Assembly (NCBI RefSeq): GCF_907165045.1 | Contig: NZ_CAJRAU010000003.1 | Location: forward strand, 744,001 to 808,000 | Origin: Dyadobacter linearis | GTDB taxonomy: Bacteria; Bacteroidota; Bacteroidia; Cytophagales; Spirosomataceae | DNA: 64,000 bases | Direction: 5' to 3' | Part shown: piece by piece, positions 1 to 8,700 of the stretch | How the letters are laid out: each line of letters opens with the position of its first letter | How positions within the stretch are numbered: the stretch's first letter is position 1 | Made by a program: the position numbers and the translations under genes | The notes under the pieces: generated by a model | Seen by the model: the letters and a program-made list of their open reading frames with translations, nothing else | Databases searched by the model: none | Told to the model about the DNA's origin: nothing

Positions 1-355
1 GGTAATTTTTGATATAGTACTCGCGGATCGCATTGCGGAAATCGCGGTAAGCCTTCGGAGCGCCGTGGGTTTCTATCCATTGATGCTCGTCGGGCGGCAC
101 GCCTTGCTGCGATATCTGTCCGCCGATCCAGTCGGTTTCTTCGGTGAGGATTACTGTAAGTCCATTTCGCAATGCAGCCAATGCAGCTGCACAGCCGCCA
201 AGCCCACCACCTGCGATTACCAGGTCGGCTTTGAGGGTTTCTTTGGATTTGTCTTCACGCAAAAAAGGCCCGGACTTTGCAGCCGGACCTTCTGTTGTGG
301 TATTGATTAATGCGCCTGTAACGGCGATGTTTGCTAGAAAATTTCTACGCTTCAT
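1..355 (-). CDS. FAD-dependent oxidoreductase, Tat-exported, N-terminal part only
   Basis: The first 118 codons are present; the rest lies beyond the left edge. The product starts MKRRNFLANIAVTGALINTT, which contains a twin-arginine signature (RRNFL) before a hydrophobic stretch, so export by the Tat pathway in folded, cofactor-loaded form is likely. Around residues 47-53 the motif VIAGGGLGG is a Rossmann FAD-binding glycine signature, followed by TEETDWIGGQ, typical of the 'FAD dependent oxidoreductase' family (Pfam FAD_oxidored). The start codon lies 16 bases downstream of the anti-sigma factor stop, so it probably belongs to the same transcript as the sigma/anti-sigma pair. Substrate unknown. 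Confidence 0.8.
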   Translation of the reverse strand, partial: MKRRNFLANIAVTGALINTTTEGPAAKSGPFLREDKSKETLKADLVIAGGGLGGCAAALAALRNGLTVILTEETDWIGGQISQQGVPPDEHQWIETHGAPKAYRDFRNAIREYYIKNY

Positions 356-371
356 ATTTAAATAGTTCTTC

Positions 372-1286
372 TCAACTCACCTTTCCCATTACATACATCT
401 CCTCCATCGTAGGACTTGGTACCCCACCTTCTTTTTCCAATGTAATCGCGAATGCTACTGCGCCGGGTTTGGTGTTTTTCATTCTCAAAACTTTACCTGA
501 AAATTCATTATCCAGTACTCCTACATCCACCGGCTTGTTATCTACAATCGTCCAAAGCTGGTATTGCTTGCCTGCCGGAGGTGCCGGAAGGTTTTGTACG
601 TCGAGCATTACCTCATTCGTTTGCTGGTTCCAGAATGCAGCTACTGCGCTTTCAGGCGATTTCGGCATTCCGGCTAGTTTTACCACTTTATAACTTGGGT
701 CGCGGTACATTCCTGCAAGTGCCTCACTATACGCAAGACTGCTTTTCATCCCGGCAACCTCGCCTTTCAAGCTACCTAGCTCAGCAGCCAGCTGTTCGTT
801 GCCCCGCCTGTATTCGCTCATCTGCATAGCAGACCAGCCTGCAAACACTGCCAGCAATATAGCGGCAGCGACTGCAATTTTCGCCCAGATCGGGGTTACC
901 TCACGGGTTTCTACCTCCGGCCGCTCAAAAACGTCGGCTATTACCTTTCCGTTATCTGTGTTAACCGGCCTAACGTGTTCAACACCATCGTTTAATCTTA
1001 TTTCTTCCTGAGTGCCAGCTGCTTGCGCGCTATTCGTTTCATGATTTGTTTCAATCTCAGAATCAAATTCCAATCTTGCGAAAATCGATTCTTTCAATGA
1101 AGCCGGAGGAGGAGTCTGATGTTTTAATGCATATTCTTCCAAAGCATTCTCAGTTCTCAGCAACTCTTCCTTGATCTCCGGGTAAATATGAGACATACAC
1201 TCAACCTCCTGTTTTTCCTGAGGAGAGACAGTGCCCAATACATATTCTTCCAATATGCCGGACTCTATGTATGCTTGGATGTTCAT
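372..1286 (-). CDS. Anti-sigma factor, RskA-like
   Basis: A 304-residue inner-membrane protein. Residues 1-130 are a cytoplasmic, acidic N-terminal region (MNIQAYIESGILEEYVLG) like the sigma-binding part of anti-sigma-K factors. One membrane segment follows near residues 135-155 (AKIAVAAAILLAVFAGWSAM). The periplasmic C-terminal half contains the RskA-type stretch PAPPAGKQYQLWTI. Its ATG overlaps the stop of the upstream sigma factor by four bases (ATGA), so the two are translationally coupled, as expected for a sigma factor and its inhibitor. Family knowledge says such proteins hold the sigma factor at the membrane until a signal releases it; the signal is not visible here. Confidence 0.85.
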   Translation of the reverse strand: MNIQAYIESGILEEYVLGTVSPQEKQEVECMSHIYPEIKEELLRTENALEEYALKHQTPPPASLKESIFARLEFDSEIETNHETNSAQAAGTQEEIRLNDGVEHVRPVNTDNGKVIADVFERPEVETREVTPIWAKIAVAAAILLAVFAGWSAMQMSEYRRGNEQLAAELGSLKGEVAGMKSSLAYSEALAGMYRDPSYKVVKLAGMPKSPESAVAAFWNQQTNEVMLDVQNLPAPPAGKQYQLWTIVDNKPVDVGVLDNEFSGKVLRMKNTKPGAVAFAITLEKEGGVPSPTMEEMYVMGKVS

Positions 1287-1828
1287 ACTGCAAAGTATTG
1301 TTTTAACTCTTGTAACGCCGTGCGGATCCTGGATTTCACGGTACCCAACGGTATGCTTAACTCTTCGGAGATCTCTTCGTGCGTATAACCCTGGAAATAA
1401 GCCATATCAATCAAAATCTTCCGTTCGGGGCGAAGCATATCAATGATCGCTTTCATATCCGAGCTGGTCGTCTGCAAATCTTCGTACGAGTCTTTCTCAT
1501 TCCGGACCGCCATGTCGTCTATATCACCCATTATTGGTTTTCTTCCTTCCACTCTCACCGCATCAATTGCGCCGTTCCGCGCAATATTCATGATCCAGGT
1601 AAACAATCTTCCTTTTTCCGGATTATATGAAGCTATATTTTTCCAGATTTTCAAAAAAGATTCCTGCAACACATCTGCGGCTTTCTCCTCGTCCCTCAAC
1701 GTTTTTGAAATGATATTAAACAAAGCTCCTGAGTAATGGTCGTACAGGAAATCAAATGCCACCCGCTCATTCCTTTTGAGAGCCAGCACGAGTTCCTCTT
1801 CCGAGTATTTTACCTTGCTTGTCGCCAA
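1283..1828 (-). CDS. RNA polymerase ECF sigma factor
   Basis: Sigma-70 region 2 (NERVAFDFLYDHYSGALFNI, then EEKAADVLQESFLKIW) and region 4 (FQGYTHEEISEELSIPLGTV, then KSRIRTALQEL) are clear. The frame stays open up to an ATG at 2029, which would give 248 residues, but the residues before KVKYSEEELVLALKR look unlike sigma factors. I prefer a TTG start at 1828, giving 181 residues, the usual size for the class; an ATG at 1995 is another possibility. It overlaps the anti-sigma gene by four bases. The regulon is unknown, but the linked Tat-exported FAD oxidoreductase is a candidate target. Confidence 0.85.
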   Translation of the reverse strand: MATSKVKYSEEELVLALKRNERVAFDFLYDHYSGALFNIISKTLRDEEKAADVLQESFLKIWKNIASYNPEKGRLFTWIMNIARNGAIDAVRVEGRKPIMGDIDDMAVRNEKDSYEDLQTTSSDMKAIIDMLRPERKILIDMAYFQGYTHEEISEELSIPLGTVKSRIRTALQELKQYFAV

Positions 1829-2068
1829 GAGTCGCTTAACAGTTAATTGTAAATTACGTACTGGCAATCTAGCGAAATTTCCCAAGAACCAGTCAGCAGG
1901 TGCATAAATTATTGCCCCTCTGTTCCGCTCTCTTGTATTTCCTAAGTTCCTTTGAATCAAAGGAAAATCCGATCTGATATAGAAGGCTACCATCTTAGTG
2001 TGTTTTAATGCATATACGACCAAACACACTGTATTAGATCAAATCTATCTACCTGAATTGCAAAGTGT

Positions 2069-2797
2069 TCATTTTCTGAGCTTTTCGACTTTCAAAAGGG
2101 TCAAAATCAGGAAAAAGGCAATGAGGCTCAGCAGGTAAACGATGTTCCTTGAATCCACCAGCCCTTTGCCGAGGGAGATATATTGCTCGTCGAGCGCGAT
2201 CCAGAGAAGCAGCTGTGAGCCGGTTCCGGTACCCAGTAATTGTGACAGCGCGCCGAAGCCGACGTACCATATAAAGGCAAAGAAAACACCCAGAATAAAT
2301 GCAACGATCTGGTTTTCGTTCAGGGAGGAAGCAAATAGCCCCATTGATACAACAGCCCCGCTGAACAGCAGCAGACCAACGTAAGAGCCGGCAACCGCAG
2401 CTGAGTCGATATTCCCGACGGGGTTACCAAGCTGGTAAATGCTGTAATAGTAGATCAGGGTCGGCAGCAGGGTAAGCAACACCAGGCTCCAGTTTGCAAA
2501 AAACTTACCCAGTACCAGATCAATATTGGTAATCGGCTTGGTAAGCAGCAGTTCCAGTGTCCCTGTCCTTGTTTCCTCCGCAAGGGAACGCATGGTAATT
2601 GCCGGGATCAGAAATATAAGCACGTAGGGGGCCAAACGAAAGAATGAGCCCATATCTGCATAACCGTAGTCAAGGATATTGGAATCCGGGAAAACCCAGA
2701 CGATCAGCCCGATCGCGGTCAGAAATACGACCATCACCATATAGGCGATCAGTGAATTAAAAAAGCTGCCAATTTCTTTCCGGAAGATTGCAAACAC
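2069..2797 (-). CDS. gldF: Gliding motility ABC transporter permease GldF
   Basis: A 242-residue polytopic membrane protein starting MFAIFRKEIGSFFNSLIAYM, with about six hydrophobic segments. The stretch ITMRSLAEETRTGTLELLLT is the hallmark of the ABC-2 permease subfamily that includes GldF. In Flavobacterium johnsoniae GldF works with GldG and the ATPase GldA in gliding. Here it is the last gene of a tight same-strand run (dihydroorotase-like, two DUF4199 proteins, gldF; gap of 33 bases). No gldG follows: a sigma factor gene is next. The call rests on overall resemblance; a generic ABC-2 permease is the alternative. Confidence 0.8.
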   Translation of the reverse strand: MFAIFRKEIGSFFNSLIAYMVMVVFLTAIGLIVWVFPDSNILDYGYADMGSFFRLAPYVLIFLIPAITMRSLAEETRTGTLELLLTKPITNIDLVLGKFFANWSLVLLTLLPTLIYYYSIYQLGNPVGNIDSAAVAGSYVGLLLFSGAVVSMGLFASSLNENQIVAFILGVFFAFIWYVGFGALSQLLGTGTGSQLLLWIALDEQYISLGKGLVDSRNIVYLLSLIAFFLILTLLKVEKLRK

Positions 2798-2830
2798 AAT
2801 GTAATTTTTATAAACTCAACAATTGACAAA

Positions 2831-3346
2831 TCACTCAAAAACAGGCTTTTCGCGGCGAATAACCGCAGCTACGATCAGTGAAATGATAAAGCCGGTCAAC
2901 AGGTATCCCAGCACGCCCATAATAAAAACGACGCCGGGCGACATAAATTTTTGGGAAAGCTCCATCGCCTGATCAATTTGAGAATCGTCCATCCCTCTGC
3001 GTTCCATATCCTCCCGCACCTGGTCCATTCCCTGGGTCAGTAAAGTATTGTCGATAAACTGGATATAGAACATCGTGAACGCAGAACTGAGCAGCCCCAT
3101 GATCGCCGAAGCCAGCGAGCCGACAGCCAGCCCTTCCCCGTAGCTCATAAAACCCTTATTCTGCTCCCGGAAGTTCTTCATAGCCAATACAATAGCCACG
3201 ATCATCAACACAAAGGAAAGCGAAGACAAAAGCTTGTTCTGCGACAGCCCCGAAACATTGATGATCGTTGTATAGACCATGATCACAACCGAACCAAGTA
3301 CACCATACTTCAAGGCAACACGGGCAGTAGAGGTTTGTTCTTCCAT
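2831..3346 (-). CDS. DUF4199 membrane protein
   Basis: A 171-residue protein with four predicted membrane segments (about residues 12-30, 38-56, 72-95 and 135-160), and between the last two an acidic, methionine-rich soluble loop (QVREDMERRGMDDSQIDQAM). This layout matches the DUF4199 family, common in Bacteroidota and of unknown function. It is the second of two adjacent DUF4199 genes, 38 bases after the first and 33 before gldF, so all are probably co-transcribed. The two paralogs are divergent in sequence, suggesting an old duplication. Confidence 0.75.
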   Translation of the reverse strand: MEEQTSTARVALKYGVLGSVVIMVYTTIINVSGLSQNKLLSSLSFVLMIVAIVLAMKNFREQNKGFMSYGEGLAVGSLASAIMGLLSSAFTMFYIQFIDNTLLTQGMDQVREDMERRGMDDSQIDQAMELSQKFMSPGVVFIMGVLGYLLTGFIISLIVAAVIRREKPVFE

Positions 3347-3384
3347 TTAGATAGCGTTTTATCGTTTCAGGTAAGTCAATAAAT

Positions 3385-3948
3385 TTAAGATTTATTATTA
3401 TGAAATACACCGTAATCCTGCTTTCTGAAGATGAGGGAAATGATCAGGATCGGGATAATGCCCATTACCGTTTTCTTGCTTACCTCGTCCATGATAATTT
3501 CAGAGGTTTGCATGCTCCCTACCCCATTATACATTTTCATAAATTCCGCCTCACCGATATTCTTGACCAGTTCCGCCTTCCCTTCCATCATCAGCGACTT
3601 CATTTCCGCGATGTAATTGGTAAATACTGCCGGATCGACATAGGTTACAAAAAAATAGATCAACCAGCCAGCGATCAGCGCACCGATCGTATTCACGACA
3701 TACCCGATCGTCAATGCTTCCCAAAGGTGTAAAAACCCGTTTCCCACCTTTTTCCTGAAATACCAGCACGCACCAGCTATCATGATAATGTGGATACCGA
3801 AATCCATCACCTTGTTATTTCCCAGCGGCACAATGCCGATCATATACAAGCCCAGGAAAAATATAAAAACCAATATCCCCGTCACCAGCCCGAAAACCAG
3901 TGAGACTTTTAAAAGAGGTTTGTCAAAATATGCTAAAATCGATTTCAT
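3385..3948 (-). CDS. DUF4199 membrane protein
   Basis: A 187-residue four-segment membrane protein beginning MKSILAYFDKPLLKVSLVFG, with the family's extracytoplasmic loop (about residues 105-150) between membrane segments 3 and 4. A longer open frame reaches 4059, but it would run deep into the upstream gene. I chose the ATG at 3948 because it overlaps the dihydroorotase-like stop as ATGA, a typical coupling arrangement. Function unknown. Its position between a pyrimidine-type hydrolase homolog and gldF does not point to a role. Confidence 0.78.
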   Translation of the reverse strand: MKSILAYFDKPLLKVSLVFGLVTGILVFIFFLGLYMIGIVPLGNNKVMDFGIHIIMIAGACWYFRKKVGNGFLHLWEALTIGYVVNTIGALIAGWLIYFFVTYVDPAVFTNYIAEMKSLMMEGKAELVKNIGEAEFMKMYNGVGSMQTSEIIMDEVSKKTVMGIIPILIISLIFRKQDYGVFHNNKS

Positions 3949-5228
3949 GCGTACCACTCCTGTTTTCCGTTGTTGATTACCCCTCTCACTTTTCCTTTCA
4001 GCTGCTGTCCCAAAAACGGCGTATTTTTTGATTTGGAGTAGCTTTTTCCAAATGTCCAATCTGCTTCCGGATCGAAGAAAGTTAGATTGGCTATTGCGCC
4101 CTGCTCAATGCTGATTTCCGGAAGTCTTAATATAGCCCGCGGCGCAGTTGTGATTTTCTCAACGATCGTTTCGAGAGACAAGCCGCTGTGCATTACAGCG
4201 AGCGAAAATACCGTTTCCAGTCCCGTGATACCGAAATCCGCGTGATCGAATTCAAGGTTCTTACTTTCTTCATCCTGCGGGTTGTGGTCAGAAACGATCG
4301 CGTCGATAGTACCGTCGGCCAGTCCCTGCCGCAAAGCTTCCTGGTCCGCCTGGGAGCGGAATGGCGGATTTACTTTCAGATTAGTGTCAAAATTGATGAG
4401 GTCTGAATCTTCAAACACCAGCTGATGCACTGCGACGTCGCAGGAAATCGGTAGTCCTTTTTGCTTCGCCTCCCGCACAATCTCCACGCCTATTGCCGTA
4501 GAAAGCAGCGAAATATGTAACACCGGATCAGATGTATCATACATGCTTTTTTCCAATGCATATTCCAGCAATTTCAGGTCGCGCGTTAGCATCATTTCTT
4601 CTGCCAGCGACGGTATTCCCTTCATTCCGGTGAGGGTACTTGTGATCCCTTCATGCATTTGTCCGTAAAGCGACAGCTGTGCTTCTTCCGGGCGGTTCAT
4701 CAGCAATGCATTAAGTGGGCGCAGGTACAGGATCGTTTTTAGTAAAAGATCGGCACTCTGCACCGCGTGTTCGCCGTCCGTAAATGCAATCGCTCCTGCG
4801 TGGTGCAGGTCGATCATTTCGGTGAAGTCAACGCCCTCCGCTTTTTTTGTGACCGCCGCCGCCGGGTGCAGCGTTACCACTCCGCCCGCAGCCGATTGTC
4901 TTATATAGTTTAAAGTATCCTTGCTGTGGACAACAGGATTGGTATTGGGCAACAGCACAATTTCCGTAAAGCCACCGTGAGCCGCAGCTGCGCTTACCGA
5001 ATAGAGATCTTCCTTATGCTCAAAACCCGGATCGCGTGACCCAACCCGCATATCTACCCAGCCGGCAGAAACGCAGAGCCCGCTCAGGTCTTTTACCTCA
5101 ATGTCATTTGAAGAAAGGTTTTCTCCTATTTCCTTAATTTTCCCGTCCTCGATCAATATATCTCTCACCTGACCATTTGCAGGTGATTTTTTATCAACAA
5201 TACGGACTGATTTGATCAACAATTTCAT
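3945..5228 (-). CDS. Dihydroorotase-like amidohydrolase lacking the HxH metal motif
   Basis: A 427-residue protein of the cyclic amidohydrolase superfamily, closest to long-form (type I) dihydroorotase. The expected metal-binding motif DxHxHxRxPG reads DMRVGSRDPG here, so both histidines are replaced (by Arg and Gly). Other landmarks remain: GFEHKEDL, LHISLLST, the second-shell VAVHQL and the SDHNPQDEE loop. Dihydroorotase makes dihydroorotate in pyrimidine synthesis, but without HxH this copy is probably inactive or structural, like the PyrC' partner of aspartate transcarbamoylase in some bacteria. If so, a true PyrC should exist elsewhere. It heads the operon with the DUF4199 genes and gldF. 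Confidence 0.8.
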   Translation of the reverse strand: MKLLIKSVRIVDKKSPANGQVRDILIEDGKIKEIGENLSSNDIEVKDLSGLCVSAGWVDMRVGSRDPGFEHKEDLYSVSAAAAHGGFTEIVLLPNTNPVVHSKDTLNYIRQSAAGGVVTLHPAAAVTKKAEGVDFTEMIDLHHAGAIAFTDGEHAVQSADLLLKTILYLRPLNALLMNRPEEAQLSLYGQMHEGITSTLTGMKGIPSLAEEMMLTRDLKLLEYALEKSMYDTSDPVLHISLLSTAIGVEIVREAKQKGLPISCDVAVHQLVFEDSDLINFDTNLKVNPPFRSQADQEALRQGLADGTIDAIVSDHNPQDEESKNLEFDHADFGITGLETVFSLAVMHSGLSLETIVEKITTAPRAILRLPEISIEQGAIANLTFFDPEADWTFGKSYSKSKNTPFLGQQLKGKVRGVINNGKQEWYA

Positions 5229-5271
5229 ATTCGTAATCTGGTAGCCGGACGTTATTTGCTAATCCGGTTTC

Positions 5272-5297
5272 AAAAAAAAAGCTCCTGAATGGAGCTT
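5272..5297 (-). terminator. Rho-independent terminator after gcvH
   Basis: On the minus strand AAGCTCC-ATTCA-GGAGCTT folds into a 7-bp stem with a 5-base loop, followed by a run of nine T. It begins about ten bases beyond the gcvH stop and ends the ruvA-sprA-gcvH transcript before the dihydroorotase-like gene. Confidence 0.85.
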
Positions 5298-5307
5298 AAA
5301 CCTGTTA

Positions 5308-5688
5308 TCAGGCACCTATAAATTTCTGGTAGTCTTCTGCGGAAAGTAACCCCTCTCCATCAGCGGGGCCCGACAAGCTTATTTTCACCATCCAGCCGCG
5401 GCCGTAAGGGTCAGTATTTACAAGCTCAGGTTCTCCGTCCAGTTCTTCGTTCACTTCAAGTACAGTACCTGCAACGGGTATAAACAAATCCGAGACCGTT
5501 TTTACCGCTTCCACAGAGCCAAAAACCTCCCCTTTTTCAAGTGCATCCCCTACTGTGTTGATGTCCACGTATACGATATCACCCAATTCATTCTGCGCAT
5601 GTTCCGTGATCCCAATTGTTGCCGTATCGCCTTCTATTAGAATCCATTCGTGATCCTCTGTATACTTAAGTTCTGACGGGAAATTCAT
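5308..5688 (-). CDS. gcvH: Glycine cleavage system H protein
   Basis: A 126-residue lipoyl-carrier protein (MNFPSELKYTEDHEWILIEG; family length about 125-130). The lipoylated lysine sits in GSVEAVKTVSDL near residue 62. H protein shuttles the aminomethyl group between the P, T and L proteins of glycine cleavage in the cytoplasm. The gene follows sprA by 75 bases and is closed by a strong terminator. The order ruvA-sprA-gcvH is also known from Flavobacterium, so this placement is conserved and does not reflect shared function. Confidence 0.96.
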   Translation of the reverse strand: MNFPSELKYTEDHEWILIEGDTATIGITEHAQNELGDIVYVDINTVGDALEKGEVFGSVEAVKTVSDLFIPVAGTVLEVNEELDGEPELVNTDPYGRGWMVKISLSGPADGEGLLSAEDYQKFIGA

Positions 5689-5763
5689 GATTAAATAGGT
5701 AAGTTTTGAATGACTTTGTGCCGCAAATTACATGATGTGGCGTGTATTTTCCAAATCAAAAAT

Positions 5764-8700
5764 TTATTCAGCCAAATTGAACTTCAACTGCACACCGCCC
5801 GAAGTGCTGGCCCGGTAAAACGAGTTGGAAACAAGCGGGTCGTTGAATGTACGGTCGAAGTAAAATTGCAGACTCAACCGGTTATTTACCATATAGTTGA
5901 CAGTCGGGCGTAGCTGGAAGTTGATATTACCCGCAATCGGGATATTCTCACCGTCAAACTTGCGCTGGATAGAACGCGTATCCCGGAAAGTAAGACCGAG
6001 CTGCATCGTCATATCATTTTTCAGCTTCCTTTTCACCCCGTTGATCTTAAACGGCAGCGGTACATTGTTTTTGGTAAAACCAATATTAACCGTCACATCC
6101 TGATTGAACAACTCCGCAACCTGTGAATTTGAAAGGTTCAATGCGATCGTCCTGTCTCGGTTATATTCCATTCTCGCCGTAATGCGGCTCTGCGTCCTGA
6201 ACTCGACACCCACCAGCGGCTGGAATTTCTCGGACATAGTGATCGTGCTCATCGCGAAAACAGGCACATATTGCCCCAGATCATTCAGCCGCGACGACAA
6301 TGGATATCCAGTCACAGCTAAATTCACATAAAGCGCCTCGTAATCCAATGAAGAAGTGAAGTTACCTACGCTGTAATTGGACATATACTTGTGCCGCAAT
6401 GTAAATGAGCTGAACAGCCTTTTAAACGAAGGCAATTGAGACAATCCATTATAGCTGAAATCCCAGTTTGGCATCGGGAATTTCAGGAATGGATTCGTCC
6501 GCACCGTATTCGGATCTTTGCCGGTATAAGCTGCAAAGAATGAAGAAATCAGTACATCCTGCGAAGTTTCGTTGTATTCGCCTCCGCTGTTATTTTCCTG
6601 GTTCAACCTGTCACGGATAATGGCGCGGTACGCCCGAAATTTATCGAATACCGGCGATGAGTTATCCCTTCTCATTTTCGCGAATGCAGTCCGGAAAGAC
6701 ATAAATGACATACTGAATTGCCCGTTACGCAATGGACTCTGGGAAGCGAATGCGCCGCTCGAATCAGGACGATAAAATTCCTGATAAGCATCCTGGCGCG
6801 TAAGCCGCGCTTCAATGATCAGCCTGAAATCCTTAAAAGGTTCAAGTGTGGTATTAGCCGAGAAATTCTTTGCAATAGTTTGCTGGAAAGGCATATTCTG
6901 CTGCTGGCTCGTCGTGATCCATCCTTTTTCCGCCGCCTTTTTCTGAAAATTCCTGTCCTGCTGGCCGAGTACGAAAGGTAGTCCCGGCGCATTTGCATTA
7001 TCAATACCAAAATATTTCGGTGCCCGCAGGTAGCCAGGCAAAGCAGTTGTTTCCAGAACACTATAACTTACATTAATACCCCTCACCGTCATCAGAACGC
7101 GAGTCAGGTTCTTGAGCACATCGGTTGTCCGCATATCGATATCCTCGATATCACCCGGGCTGCGCGCAAAATTCTTTCTACCGGCCGAAGGTGTATTTGC
7201 AAATTTCAGATAGCGAAGCTTGTTGTAAAGCAGCACAAAATCCACTTTCCCCGTCACGCCTCTTTCGCGGCTGTTTCGGATAATATCACCAAAAGGAAGA
7301 CCCGTGGTATCTCTCAACCCCAATGCATTTGCCTGATATTGATACGCTACCGAGTGTTTATAATCCGCGCTCAGCCAGTCTGTCAGCGGGATTTTATCCA
7401 GCGGCAAACGGTAAGTAAAGTCAATTGCCTGATCAAAATTCTTGATCCTGCCCAGCTTTTTGAAGTTAGACCAAAGTGAATCCTTCTTCGCAGCTGTATT
7501 AATATCTCCCATCGGTTCGTCAATGATCGAGCTTGCCGACGAGCGGTAAGTAAGGGTCGCGTTCCGGGTCAGGTTCCAGCCGAAATCGTAATATCTGTTA
7601 AACCAGAAATACTTTTCAAATAGCGGCTGTATTCCTTCTGTGGTCAGATCTGCATTGCGCAACTGTGTTTTCAGGAAACGCCTGTCCACGTCGGTACGCA
7701 ACTGTACCATGTTTGGAAGAAGTGTTAGGTTGAAATCCTTGATAAACTCCGCCCACCTGTTGGTCGCTGTCCACTTTTTAAACGGCTCTATCGCCTTCGG
7801 CTGGCTGCTGTACACATAGGAAATACCGCCTTTGTACATCCGCTGGTTATATTCCTGAGTCAGTACATTGCGCCGCTGGTCGTCGCTGAAAGCATAGGTG
7901 AATGAGAAATTCTCGAAATCATAAAAATGATTCCTGGCCCCAGGTTTCGTTTTAATTTTCCTGACATTGGAGAAGTTGATACCCCGCCTAACTGCATTTT
8001 CTTCCACCATGCGCCGGTAGCCGTCGCGTTCTTCATCGGTCTGCAAATTCCCGAGCGAGGTATTCAGCGGTGTATCCGGGTCGAGCGGATTGAAGTGTGG
8101 TTTTACATTTCGCCTGTCGTAGCTTAAGAACAGCGGGATACTGAAACCCCAGTTTGCAGGCAGCAATTTATCCAATGCAATATTGGAAGAAAATCCATAT
8201 TCCTGCGTCAGGTTCCGGGAACGCTCTCCGATCCTTTGCTGTACACTTCCGAAGCCGAAAGTCTCAACCCGGCCGGAAGCAGTCAGGGTAGCAAAATCTG
8301 CCAGCTTGGCATCGAGTTGCGCAATCGCAGCTACACCTCCCCGGTCGTCGAAACCTTCCACGTGCATTTCGTCTACCCACAAACAGAACGATTTCGGGCG
8401 CTCGTCGCTAGACTTTGGATTTCGCATTCCGATCATCATAACCCGCACCGAGCTCAGGTCGGGGTTACCTACAACCGATAAACGATATCTTCCGTCGGCA
8501 GTCAAAATTGTATAAGGTACACTCAGATTTTTATCAATCTGACGATTCCGCTGCGCTTTTGCTTCTACCAAATCCGCCAGCGCAATGTTTAATTCATTTC
8601 CTTCCGGCCAGACCTCTTGCGGTTGCGAAGCCGAAGGCGGCGTTGCCTGTAATCCCGACAGATCAATTTCATAATAGTTTTGTGTCAAATCGGTCCCGAT

